From Dinoroseobacter sp049801095 (GTDB lineage: Bacteria > Pseudomonadota > Alphaproteobacteria > Rhodobacterales > Rhodobacteraceae), in assembly GCF_049801095.1 (NCBI RefSeq), contig NZ_JBNAGH010000005.1, positions 220,040-284,039 on the forward strand: 64,000 nt of DNA, written 5' to 3'. The number at the start of each line of letters is the position of its first letter. Position 1 is the stretch's first letter. Below are positions 51,586 through 60,065 of this stretch, one piece after another. The notes beneath the pieces are model-generated. The model searched no databases. It was given only the letters and a program-made list of their open reading frames with translations, and had not been told where the DNA came from. The translations under genes were made by a program, and so were the position numbers.

Positions 51586-51858
51586 CGTCATTCTCCAGCA
51601 GATTCCGGTTTGCTCCGGGATAAGGACTTCGCAACCGCAGCGCAAGAAAAATTCGCAAACGCGGCAATTTGCGAAGCATTATGACCCTCGCTAGGGCAGC
51701 CTAAGGCGCGGACAAGGCGAGAATGCACGAAAAACGTGAGCTTCCCATGTGGCGTATCGGAGCGTCCGCGCGTGCTGCACTGCAACAGGTTGGGCGCGAA
51801 TCGCGATCCCTTGCGGCGGCGCGGCTGGAGGGCTATGGCGCTGGGGAAGGAGCCTGAC

Positions 51859-52623
51859 ATGGACCTGTTTCTCTCGCTGCCCGGCGCTGTGATGATCTTT
51901 CTCATGGGGGTCGCCCTTTTTGCCGGGGTGGTCAAAGGGGCTGTGGGCTTTGCCATGCCGCTGATCATGATGTCGGGGCTCTCGGCGGTGCTGCCGGTGC
52001 CGGTTGCCCTGGCCGGGCTGATCTTGCCGACGCTGGTCATGAACCTCTGGCAGGCTGTGCGCGGCGGGTTGCCCGCCCTCTGGAGCGCCGCGCAACGCCA
52101 CTGGCGGCTGCTGGCGCTGGTTCTGGTCTTCATTGTCTTGTCGGGGCAATTGGTGCTCGCGCTCTCCGACCGTCTCCTGTCGCTGATGATCGGAGTGCCC
52201 ATTGTTCTTTATGCGGCGAGCCAGCTCGCGGGGTGGCGGCTGCGGGTCGCGCCGCAGCACCATCGCCGGGCCGAGCTTGCGACCGGGGTCGTGGCCGGAT
52301 TTTTCGGCGGGTTCAGTGGGATCTGGGGGCCGCCCATCGTGGCCTATCTGACGGCGCTCGACACCCCCAAGGCGGAACAGGTCCGCGCTCAGGGCATGCT
52401 GTATGGCGTGGGCAGCGTGATGTTTCTCGTCACGCATCTGAAAACGGGGGTCGTGACAGGTCCCAGCCTGCAGTTTTCGGCCATCCTGCTGGCGCCGGCC
52501 GCGATCGGGATGCTGATCGGTTTCTGGTTGCAGGACCGTATGGATCAGGCGCGGTTCCGGCAGGCGACCATGGTGCTCTTGCTGATCGCGGGGCTGAACC
52601 TGATCCGGCGCGGGATTATGTAG
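51859..52623 (+). CDS. TauE/SafE (TSUP) family permease
   Basis: 254 residues from the ATG at 51859, after an AAGGAG site. About eight membrane helices; FAGVVKGAVGFAMPLIMMSG near residue 22 and the repeat copy VAGFFGGFSGIWGPPIVAYL near residue 149 are the two TSUP motifs. Such permeases move sulphur-containing or organic anions; the substrate here is unknown. It converges on the acyltransferase gene 3 bases away. Confidence 0.9.
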   Translation: MDLFLSLPGAVMIFLMGVALFAGVVKGAVGFAMPLIMMSGLSAVLPVPVALAGLILPTLVMNLWQAVRGGLPALWSAAQRHWRLLALVLVFIVLSGQLVLALSDRLLSLMIGVPIVLYAASQLAGWRLRVAPQHHRRAELATGVVAGFFGGFSGIWGPPIVAYLTALDTPKAEQVRAQGMLYGVGSVMFLVTHLKTGVVTGPSLQFSAILLAPAAIGMLIGFWLQDRMDQARFRQATMVLLLIAGLNLIRRGIM

Positions 52624-52626
52624 AGC

Positions 52627-53514
52627 CTAGTCCAGCTCGAGCGTGCGGGTGCGCAGCCATTCCATGAAGCCGCGCGGGTTGCTCTTGCGGGCGTCGATCT
52701 CGCTCTGCGGGAGCGGCTCACCCACGATCGGCGCCTGAGGCTTGTTGAGCGCGTGGACGACCTCATGGAGCAAGAGCCCCTGCCGCAAGGCCGGATGGAT
52801 CTGGTTCGCGACCTGATAGCAGCGCGAGTTTTGCCCCGGGAAGCGGATGGGCACGACCGTCGCGCCGCTGCGCGCGATCATCTTGGCCGTGAAGGGGTTC
52901 CACTCCCGCTCGATCGCCGGTCCGAACATGGTGTCGGAACTCGCCACCACGCCGGACGGGAAGACCACGATCACCCCGCCGCCGGCCAGATGGGCCATGG
53001 CTTGCTTGCGCATCTCGAGGTTCTTTTGCAGCGCGTCCTCGTCATGGGGGAAGGGCACCGGGATCATGAATTGCTGGATTTCTTCCACATCCGTCAGAAG
53101 CGAGCGGGTCAGGATCTTGTAATCCGTCCGCACGCGCCCGATCAGATCCGCGAGGATCATGCCGTCGACCAGCCCGTGCGGGTGGTTTGCGACAATGATC
53201 ACCGGACCCTCGGCAGGGATCCGGGCGAGCTGCTCCTCCGGCGTGGCCAGATCAATCCCCATGATGTCCAGCGCCGGGCGCCAGAAGCCCTGACCCTCGG
53301 GCACGCCTTGGGCCTCGAATTTGCGGATCAGGCGAAGCAGGCGGATCTTGCCCGTACACCATTCCAGGGTTCGGATCACTGCGGAGGCCCAGGGATTCGT
53401 AAAGGTCTTGGCGTAAGACAGGTTCTTTACGTCATACGGCTGTTCATCCCGGTCCGGGATGTCGGTTGAGGTCGGTTGCGCAGAGCTTTCAGTCACAATC
53501 TGGGTCCTCTGCAC
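52627..53514 (-). CDS. lysophospholipid acyltransferase family protein
   Basis: 295 residues from a GTG at 53514. Acyltransferase motifs: VIIVANHPHGLVDGMILADL near residue 107 (a variant of the HX4D box) and GGVIVVFPSGVVASSD near residue 178. The N-terminal 70 residues are charged and lack a signal peptide, while the core resembles the hemolysin-like PlsC group used in ornithine- or phospholipid synthesis. Acceptor unknown. An alternative downstream start at another GTG (codon 8) is possible. Confidence 0.85.
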   Translation of the reverse strand: MQRTQIVTESSAQPTSTDIPDRDEQPYDVKNLSYAKTFTNPWASAVIRTLEWCTGKIRLLRLIRKFEAQGVPEGQGFWRPALDIMGIDLATPEEQLARIPAEGPVIIVANHPHGLVDGMILADLIGRVRTDYKILTRSLLTDVEEIQQFMIPVPFPHDEDALQKNLEMRKQAMAHLAGGGVIVVFPSGVVASSDTMFGPAIEREWNPFTAKMIARSGATVVPIRFPGQNSRCYQVANQIHPALRQGLLLHEVVHALNKPQAPIVGEPLPQSEIDARKSNPRGFMEWLRTRTLELD

Positions 53515-53576
53515 ATCGTGTCACTCATGGACATTCCCGACCGGGCTGGTCGGCTCACCGCGCGCCGGGGCGCGCC

Positions 53577-53846
53577 CTAATACTTTTCACCGAAACGGTT
53601 GGCGACCAGGTTTTCGAGGGCTGCGGCAAGCTCTTGCGCAGCCGGGCCCTTGGTCTCGACCTGAATGGACGTGCCCTTGGAGGCCGCCAGCATCAGCAAT
53701 CCCATGATCGAATCCCCCGCGGCCGACAGGCCGTCCTTCTCCACCTCTGCGCTGGCGTCATGCGCCTCGACACATTCCACGAATTTGGCTGATGCCCGGG
53801 CGTGAAGGCCCTTTTCGTTCACGATCTTCAGTTCCTGGCGGATCAT
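53577..53846 (-). CDS. ptsH: phosphocarrier protein HPr
   Basis: 89 residues. The phospho-acceptor His15 lies in GLHARASAKFV and the regulatory Ser46 in AGDSIMGLLML, both at canonical positions. HPr takes phosphate from EI and passes it to EIIA; the Ser can be phosphorylated by HPr kinase, whose gene is 1.4 kb upstream in the same direction. Preceded by GGAGGTC. No sugar-specific EIIB/C gene is near, so a regulatory rather than transport role is likely. Confidence 0.96.
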   Translation of the reverse strand: MIRQELKIVNEKGLHARASAKFVECVEAHDASAEVEKDGLSAAGDSIMGLLMLAASKGTSIQVETKGPAAQELAAALENLVANRFGEKY

Positions 53847-53857
53847 CTGACCTCCCT

Positions 53858-54247
53858 TCAGACAGTTCCGTCAAAGCTATTTATATACTTCCGACCGGCG
53901 TCGAGCGAAAGCTTTACTGCATCATCCACCGAGGCGCGCCGCGATTTTGCCAATTTGATAAGCATCGGCAGGTTCGCGCCATAGACGATGCGGCGGTTCC
54001 CCGGAGAGCAGGCGCTGAGCGCGAGATTGGAGGGCGATCCGCCAAACATATCGGTGACCACCACGACGCCATTGCCGGTATCAACCTCGTTGGCGGCGGC
54101 GCAGATCTCGGCCTGCTTGGCCTCCCGGTCGCAATCGGCGGCAATGGAAATCGCGCGCATCCCGACCTGCTTGCCGACCACGTGTTCGACAGCATGCAAG
54201 TATTCCCCGGCAAGGCCTCCGTGGGCGACGATCACGATTCCAATCAA
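53858..54247 (-). CDS. PTS EIIA component, mannose-type
   Basis: 129 residues from a TTG at 54247 preceded by GAGGAGG; no ATG fits. IGIVIVAHGGLAGEYLHAVE has the phospho-acceptor His (residue 9), and VVVTDMFGGSPSNLAL is the second family motif (PF03610). In alphaproteobacteria lacking sugar PTS it is part of a regulatory phosphorelay with HPr and EI. It lies 11 bases before ptsH on the same strand. Confidence 0.93.
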   Translation of the reverse strand: MIGIVIVAHGGLAGEYLHAVEHVVGKQVGMRAISIAADCDREAKQAEICAAANEVDTGNGVVVVTDMFGGSPSNLALSACSPGNRRIVYGANLPMLIKLAKSRRASVDDAVKLSLDAGRKYINSFDGTV

Positions 54248-54284
54248 GCGGCCTCCTCGGGGCTGACCTGTGGGGGAAAGGACC

Positions 54285-55187
54285 TCAACCGCGTCGCGTT
54301 GCATGGCGCTGCTCCAACCCCAGATGTCTTATAGATACCTGCCAACCGTCTTCGACAAGGGCCGCCGCCAGCTTTTCTGTGACCGTGACGCTGCGATGCT
54401 GCCCGCCCGTGCAGCCGAAGCCAATAGCGAGATGCGATTTCCCTTCAGCCCGGTAGGCTGGCAGCAACAATCGGGTCAGGGACAGAACATTGTCGAAGAA
54501 TGCATCAAAGCGCGGGTCGCTGGCCACATAGGCCGCGACAGCCTTGGAGCGCCCGTCCAGCTTGCGCAGGTCTTCGCACCAATAGGGGTTCTGCAGGAAT
54601 CGCACGTCGAAGACCATATCCGTGCTCTGGGGGGTGCCGCGCTTGTATGAAAAAGAGCGCACCGATACGGCGAGTCGCAAGCTGTCGCGATTGCCGAACC
54701 AGCGCAGCATGTCGGCGCGCAGGTCGTGGGGGGACATGTCCGAGGTGTCGATCAGGATATCCGCCCGCGCCCGGATTGGCGCGAGAAGGTCGGCCTCGCG
54801 CTCGATCCCTTCCGAAGGGCTCTCGGCTGGGGCCATTGGGTGCCGGCGCCGGGTTTCCGAAAAGCGCCGCGCAAGAACCGGGGCGGAGGCGTCGAGATAC
54901 AAGAGCTGCGCATCCGCGCGCGGATCGGCTTCGAGCGTGCTGAGCAGGTCTGCGATGGCGGGTAGGCTGAAATCCCGCGTCCGCACATCAAGCCCAAGCG
55001 CCAGAGGGCGTCGCAAAGGCGGGCCATCCAGAAGACGCGGCACCAGTGAGAGCGGCAGGTTGTCGATGGCTTCAAACCCGAGGTCCTCGAGGCCATGGAT
55101 CGCCGTTGTCCGGCCCGCACCGGACGGGCCGGTCACCAGAACGATCTTCTGGGGCGGATCTGTGGGGCTGGGCGCGGCGTCTTGCAT
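54285..55187 (-). CDS. rapZ: RapZ-family RNase adapter / nucleotide-binding protein
   Basis: 300 residues. The N-terminal loop is VTGPSGAGRTTAIHGLEDLG, a Walker A in which Arg replaces the usual Lys. Walker B-like DILIDTSDMS near residue 140 and the C-terminal LAIGFGCTGGQHRSVTVTEKLA, the metabolite-binding HRS motif, are conserved. In E. coli RapZ presents GlmZ sRNA to RNase E and senses glucosamine-6-phosphate; in this group its target is unknown. It sits between hprK and the EIIA gene in the usual order. Confidence 0.94.
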   Translation of the reverse strand: MQDAAPSPTDPPQKIVLVTGPSGAGRTTAIHGLEDLGFEAIDNLPLSLVPRLLDGPPLRRPLALGLDVRTRDFSLPAIADLLSTLEADPRADAQLLYLDASAPVLARRFSETRRRHPMAPAESPSEGIEREADLLAPIRARADILIDTSDMSPHDLRADMLRWFGNRDSLRLAVSVRSFSYKRGTPQSTDMVFDVRFLQNPYWCEDLRKLDGRSKAVAAYVASDPRFDAFFDNVLSLTRLLLPAYRAEGKSHLAIGFGCTGGQHRSVTVTEKLAAALVEDGWQVSIRHLGLEQRHATRRG

Positions 55188-55214
55188 GTTGGTCTCTCGT
55201 GGGTCGGGCTGCCG

Positions 55215-55640
55215 CTATGGCGCAGCCCGTCCCTGCCGAAGATAGAGGATCAGGGCGGCGGGAAAAGAGGGGCTCGTCACCTTGTGAAGCAGGGGAACAC
55301 TCCGTCCCAGCAGGCTCCGGCTTCGTGCCGGGGGGAGGCGCTCCGTCTCAAGCTGCGAAAGGTCGAGGATCGCCGCGACCGGCGCAGGTGCGGCCGCAGG
55401 GGCAGGGAGGAGGCCTAGCCCCCGCGCTTCGATCAACCCGGTCGCGTTGGGGGCCGGATGAGCCCAGAGTGCATCCCCTTGCCCAAGGATCCGTGTGCGA
55501 TCGTCGCAGATCAACCCGGCGCCCAGGGCGACCATCCAAAGGGCAAGGTCAGACTTCCCCGCGCCGCTCGGCCCGGTGATCACGAGGGCGCGCCCCTCGA
55601 AGGCGACACTGGTCGCGTGGAGGATCACCTCCTCGGCCAT
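55215..55640 (-). CDS. hprK: short HPr kinase/phosphorylase
   Basis: 141 residues, the compact alphaproteobacterial form with only the kinase domain. Walker A ITGPSGAGKSDLAL (P-loop at 23-30), LICDDRTRI, and the HprK signature IEARGLGLL near residue 70 are present. It phosphorylates HPr on Ser46 and reverses it. It starts 3 bases after the chvG stop, linking the PTS relay with the ChvG/ChvI system. Confidence 0.93.
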   Translation of the reverse strand: MAEEVILHATSVAFEGRALVITGPSGAGKSDLALWMVALGAGLICDDRTRILGQGDALWAHPAPNATGLIEARGLGLLPAPAAAPAPVAAILDLSQLETERLPPARSRSLLGRSVPLLHKVTSPSFPAALILYLRQGRAAP

Positions 55641-55643
55641 CGC

Positions 55644-57359
55644 TCAGAGCGGCAGGCCGACGATGAACCGCGCGCCCAGAGGCTCAGACGTGATGTCGAG
55701 ATCGGTCGGGCGGATGTTTTCGGCCCAGATCACGCCTCCATGGGCTTCGACAATCTGTTTTGAGATGGCGAGCCCGAGGCCGGAATGGTTGCCAAACTGC
55801 CGCTCCGGCCGTTCGGAGTAGAAGCGCGTAAAGATCTTGTTCAGCGCCTCCTCGGGGATGCCGGGGCCGGTATCCTCAACCACGATGAGAACGCGATTGT
55901 CGCGCTGGCGCACCCAGAGACGCACCGCGTCACCCTGTTCGCAGAACGAGATCGCGTTGCCCAGGAGATTCACGAAAACCTGAGCGAGACGCGGCTCAAG
56001 CCCCTGGATCGGCAGCGGGCGCGGCGGCAGGTCGGTGATGAAATCGATCCCGCGTTTGGCGACTTCCTCGGCGTGGAAATCCGTGAGCGTGCGGAGCATC
56101 TTGATTAGGTCGAAGGTCTCTTCTTCTTCCTTCACCAGCTCGCTGTCGAGGCGCGAGGCGTTCGAGATATCCGAAACCAGACGGTCGAGCCGCCGCACAT
56201 CATGTTCGATCACGTTCAGCAATTTCTGTCTTTGATCCTCGCGCTTGGCGACCCGCAGCGTACCCGTCGCCGAGCGAAGGGAAGCCAAGGGGTTCTTGAT
56301 CTCATGGGCGACGTCGGCGGCGAACTGTTCATTCGCGTCGATCCGGTCGTAAAGCGCGGAGACCATGCCCCGCAACGCGCCGCTCAGCCGTCCGATCTCG
56401 TCCGGGCGTGTGGTCAGATCCGGGATCCGCACGCGGCCCGGGCTCATCTTGCGCGCATTGCGGTCGCGACCAAGCTCGGCGGCGGCGGCCAGATCCGAGA
56501 GCGGGTTGGCGATGGTCCCCGCCAGCACAAGGCTCAGCCCGATCGAGACCAGGAGCGCGACCATGAACATCTGCAGGAATTGTTCCCGCTCGTTCTGGAC
56601 CAGCGTATCGATCTCGCCCGAGGCGGTGGTGAGGGCCACGACCCCCGCGACTTCGCCCCTGATCAGGATCGGGGTCCCCACGGCGAAGATCTGATTGCCC
56701 GCGGGATCGATGCTGTTCTCGATGGTCGTGCGCCCGGTGAGCGCGCCGGGTAAAAGGCTGCGGGCCTGATCCTCACTGGCGAGCAGAACGGGCAGTTTTT
56801 CGCGCCCGAGCAGGCGGGCGATCCCCTCCCAGAGAGTGATGAACATGTCCGTGATAAAGGTCGGCGGCGGCGCGTCGGTCTCCGTCAGGGCCACCCATTC
56901 AGACCGTTTGGCGCCCTCGCCGCGGGCCAGAACTTCCCCGTCCGGGGCAAAGACAAAGAGCTCGAGCGATGGCGCGAGATCAAGCGACGCCACCAGCCGG
57001 GGCACATTCATCGCGCCAAGATCGCTGGCGGCCTCCTCGGTCGTGGCGACGGCCTCGAACACATCGGCGATCAGATGGGCCTCGAAGACGAGGCCCTGTT
57101 CGCGCTGGAACACGAGACTGTCGCGAAACGGATTGAGGTAAAGCACCCCGGCCACAAGGATCAGCAGGGCCAGCAGGTTGAAGCTGATGATCTTGCGCGC
57201 GAGCGGGGAGCTGTTGATGGCCAGCACCCTGCGCGACCGGCGCGGGGCCTTTCCAGGCTCCGGGTCCGGAGCAGCCTGCGCATCGGCCCCCACATCTCCG
57301 CGTTCCGACCCGTCGGGGCGGCGCGCAGGAGATCCGTCAGGAGCCGATACGAATGTCAT
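55644..57359 (-). CDS. chvG: sensor histidine kinase ChvG
   Basis: 571 residues. A basic N-terminus, helix 1 (FNLLALLILVAGVLYL), a periplasmic sensor part (about 85-270) with a second helix MVALLVSIGLSLVLAGTIA, a HAMP region, the phospho-acceptor His in FAADVAHEIKNPLASLRS, then N, G1 (VEDTGPGIPEEAL) and G2 (FGNHSGLGLAISKQ) boxes. ChvG responds to acid or envelope conditions in rhizobia. Coupled to chvI by a 4-base overlap. Confidence 0.95.
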   Translation of the reverse strand: MTFVSAPDGSPARRPDGSERGDVGADAQAAPDPEPGKAPRRSRRVLAINSSPLARKIISFNLLALLILVAGVLYLNPFRDSLVFQREQGLVFEAHLIADVFEAVATTEEAASDLGAMNVPRLVASLDLAPSLELFVFAPDGEVLARGEGAKRSEWVALTETDAPPPTFITDMFITLWEGIARLLGREKLPVLLASEDQARSLLPGALTGRTTIENSIDPAGNQIFAVGTPILIRGEVAGVVALTTASGEIDTLVQNEREQFLQMFMVALLVSIGLSLVLAGTIANPLSDLAAAAELGRDRNARKMSPGRVRIPDLTTRPDEIGRLSGALRGMVSALYDRIDANEQFAADVAHEIKNPLASLRSATGTLRVAKREDQRQKLLNVIEHDVRRLDRLVSDISNASRLDSELVKEEEETFDLIKMLRTLTDFHAEEVAKRGIDFITDLPPRPLPIQGLEPRLAQVFVNLLGNAISFCEQGDAVRLWVRQRDNRVLIVVEDTGPGIPEEALNKIFTRFYSERPERQFGNHSGLGLAISKQIVEAHGGVIWAENIRPTDLDITSEPLGARFIVGLPL

Positions 57360-58057
57360 TCTTCGTTATACTTGTATCCGATGCCATAGAGGGTCTCGAT
57401 GGCGGTGAAGCTTTCATCGACCGAGCGCATCTTCTTGCGCAGGCGCTTGATATGGCTGTCGATGGTCCGGTCGTCCACATAGACCTGATCATCATAGGCC
57501 ACATCCATCAGCTGATCCCGACTTTTGACAAAGCCCGGGCGCTGGGCCAGGGCCTGCAACAGAAGGAACTCGGTCACGGTCAGGGCGACATCCTTGCCTT
57601 TCCACAGAACCGCATGGCGCAGCGGGTCCATGGTCAGGTTGCCGCGCACGATCGTCTTGCTCTCGTCCAGGTCGCCCGCCTCGTGGCTCGCGACCGCGTC
57701 CTGGCGGCGCAGGAGCGCCCGGATCCGCTCAACCAGCAGCCGCTGGGAGAAGGGCTTCTTGACGTAGTCATCCGCCCCCATACGCAGCCCGAGCACCTCA
57801 TCGATCTCGTCATCCTTCGACGTGAGGAAGATCACGGGCATCTTGCTCTTCATGCGAACACGCTGCAGCAGATCCATCCCGTCCATCCGGGGCATCTTGA
57901 TATCGAACACACCCAGCTCGGGCATGCGGCGGCTGAAGGCGTCCAGCGCCGACTGGCCGTCATTATAGGTTTCGACCTGGAACCCCTCGGCCTCAAGCGT
58001 GATGGCCACCGAGGTCAGGATATTGCGGTCATCATCGACCAAAGCGATCCGCGACAT
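57356..58057 (-). CDS. chvI: response regulator ChvI
   Basis: 233 residues from the ATG at 58057. Receiver with VDDDRN (acidic pocket), phospho-acceptor Asp in GVFDIKMPRMDGMDLL (near residue 52), the Lys in DDYVKKPFSQ, then an OmpR/PhoB-type DNA-binding domain (LTVTEFLLLQALAQRPG, DRTIDSHIKRLRKKM). It is phosphorylated by ChvG. In-frame codons upstream of 58057 are not conserved-looking. Divergent from pckA. Confidence 0.96.
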   Translation of the reverse strand: MSRIALVDDDRNILTSVAITLEAEGFQVETYNDGQSALDAFSRRMPELGVFDIKMPRMDGMDLLQRVRMKSKMPVIFLTSKDDEIDEVLGLRMGADDYVKKPFSQRLLVERIRALLRRQDAVASHEAGDLDESKTIVRGNLTMDPLRHAVLWKGKDVALTVTEFLLLQALAQRPGFVKSRDQLMDVAYDDQVYVDDRTIDSHIKRLRKKMRSVDESFTAIETLYGIGYKYNEE

Positions 58058-58395
58058 AAGCGAGGTCCTTTTCCTGCGTCCTGCCTCTTTTTTGCGACGA
58101 GGATGAGTCCTCGACTCCCGAGAATCAACGGTTTTCTCGCCTTGGCAGGGTTTCGACGCCGCCAAAACACACCAGTTCGGATAACAAAGAGCTAATATTG
58201 CAGCTTTTCCGAAATTTGGTTGCGCTAACTTGCACTTGGTGGCGCTAACTGTGCGGAACGGTCCTGTTCTCCCGTCCTAGGCCCATGATATACAGACCTT
58301 CATGCGCCAAGAGGGCGCTATGCGAACAAGTGGTTCACATCTTTTTTCGGGTCCCGGCCGCGACTGGCGGTGCGTAACGAAGCAGGAGCTCACAC
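58058..58395. promoter_or_regulatory. divergent chvI-pckA control region
   Basis: 338 bases without a gene. A near-perfect tandem element, TTGGTTGCGCTAACTTGCAC (58216-58235) and TTGGTGGCGCTAACTGTGCG (58236-58255), lies 140-180 bases before pckA. Its GCGCTAAC core resembles half of a LacI-family operator. A possible -10 (GATATAC, about 58288) lies just after. Confidence 0.55.
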
Positions 58396-59994
58396 ATGGC
58401 AAATGGACGGGTGAATCCAACATTCACGTTGGAGGATCAGGGTATCACGGGGCTCGGAGCGGCCCATTACAACCTGATCGAGCCTGCGCTGATCCAGGAA
58501 GCGCTCAAACGCGAAGAAGGCACCCTCGGCAAGGGTGGTACCTTCCTAGTGACCACCGGCAAGTACACGGGCCGCTCGCCCCAGGACAAGCACGTGGTCA
58601 AGACTGCCTCCGTGGCCGACACGATCTGGTGGGAGAACAACGCCGAGATGTCGCCCGAAGGCTTCGATGCGCTCTATGCCGACATGCTTGAGCATATGAA
58701 GGGCAAGGAATACTTCGTTCAGGATCTCTTTGGTGGCGCCGACCCGGCCCATCGTCTGGATGTGCGCGTCGTGACCGAGCTGGCTTGGCATGGCCTCTTC
58801 ATCCGTCACATGCTGCGCCGCCCCGAGCGGTCCGAGCTCGACACCTTCACCGCTGATTTCACGATCATCAACTGCCCGAGCTTCAAGGCCGACCCGGCCA
58901 AGCATGACTGCCGCTCGGACACCGTGATCGCGCTGAACTTCGACAAGAAGCTCATCCTGATCGGCGGCACCGAATACGCCGGTGAGAACAAGAAATCCGT
59001 CTTCACCCTGCTCAACTACCTGCTGCCCGAAAAGAACATCATGCCGATGCACTGCTCGGCCAACCATGCGGTGGGCAATCCGGTCGACACGGCCGTGTTC
59101 TTCGGCCTGTCCGGTACCGGCAAGACGACCCTGTCTGCCGATCCCGAGCGGGTCCTGATCGGCGATGACGAGCATGGCTGGTCCGAGCGCGGCACCTTCA
59201 ACTTCGAAGGCGGCTGCTACGCCAAGACCATCAATCTGAGCGCCGAGGCTGAGCCCGAGATCTTTGCCACGACCGAGATGTTCGGCACCGTGATCGAGAA
59301 CATGGTGTTTGACGAGGAAACCCTCGATCTCGACTTTGAGGATGACAGCCTGACGCCGAACATGCGCTGCGCCTACCCGCTGAACTACATCTCCAACGCG
59401 TCGGACTCGGCGCTGGGCGGGCATCCCAAGAACATCATCATGCTGACCTGCGACGCCTTCGGTGTCCTGCCGCCGATCTCGCGGCTGACCCCGGCCCAGG
59501 CGATGTATCACTTCCTGTCGGGCTTCACCTCCAAGGTGGCGGGCACCGAGCGGGGCGTGACCGAGCCGCAGCCGACCTTCTCGACCTGTTTTGGTGCGCC
59601 TTTCATGCCGCGTCGCCCCGAGGTCTATGGCAAGCTCCTGCAGGAGAAGATCGCCAAGCATGGGGCGACCTGCTGGCTGGTCAATACCGGCTGGACCGGT
59701 GGCGCTTATGGCACCGGTTCGCGGATGCCGATCAAGGCGACCCGCGCTCTGCTGACCGCCGCACTCGACGGCTCGCTGGCCGATGCCACCTTCCGCAAGG
59801 ATGCGAATTTCGGCTTCGACGTGCCGGTGACCGTGCATGACGTGGATGCCGCGCTGCTCGACCCGCGCAGCACCTGGGAAGACAGCGCCGCCTATGACGC
59901 GCAGGCCCAGAAGCTCGTGGACATGTTCGCCGAGAACTTCGAGCAATACGTGCCCTATATCGACGAGGACGTGAAAGCCGTCGCTATCGGCTGA
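58396..59994 (+). CDS. pckA: phosphoenolpyruvate carboxykinase (ATP)
   Basis: 532 residues. The ATP-type signature LIGDDEHGWSERGTFNFEGG and the kinase 1a loop FFGLSGTGKTTLSADP (P-loop near residue 238), plus TGKYTGRSPQDKHVV and RMPIKATRALL. It turns oxaloacetate and ATP into PEP in gluconeogenesis, the route for growth on acetate or dicarboxylates. Its start follows a GGAGCT site. A strong terminator ends it. Confidence 0.97.
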   Translation: MANGRVNPTFTLEDQGITGLGAAHYNLIEPALIQEALKREEGTLGKGGTFLVTTGKYTGRSPQDKHVVKTASVADTIWWENNAEMSPEGFDALYADMLEHMKGKEYFVQDLFGGADPAHRLDVRVVTELAWHGLFIRHMLRRPERSELDTFTADFTIINCPSFKADPAKHDCRSDTVIALNFDKKLILIGGTEYAGENKKSVFTLLNYLLPEKNIMPMHCSANHAVGNPVDTAVFFGLSGTGKTTLSADPERVLIGDDEHGWSERGTFNFEGGCYAKTINLSAEAEPEIFATTEMFGTVIENMVFDEETLDLDFEDDSLTPNMRCAYPLNYISNASDSALGGHPKNIIMLTCDAFGVLPPISRLTPAQAMYHFLSGFTSKVAGTERGVTEPQPTFSTCFGAPFMPRRPEVYGKLLQEKIAKHGATCWLVNTGWTGGAYGTGSRMPIKATRALLTAALDGSLADATFRKDANFGFDVPVTVHDVDAALLDPRSTWEDSAAYDAQAQKLVDMFAENFEQYVPYIDEDVKAVAIG

Positions 59995-60013
59995 GCCCGC
60001 CTCGCAGACAAAG

Positions 60014-60045
60014 AAAAACCCCGGTCCATTGGGCCGGGGTTTTTT
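60014..60045 (+). terminator. Rho-independent terminator after pckA
   Basis: AAAAACCCCGG (60014-60024) pairs with CCGGGGTTTTT (60034-60044) over a 9-base loop, ending in TTTTTT. It also serves the convergent dehydrogenase gene. Confidence 0.93.
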
Positions 60046-60065
60046 CGTTGTACGGGATGTTCGGT

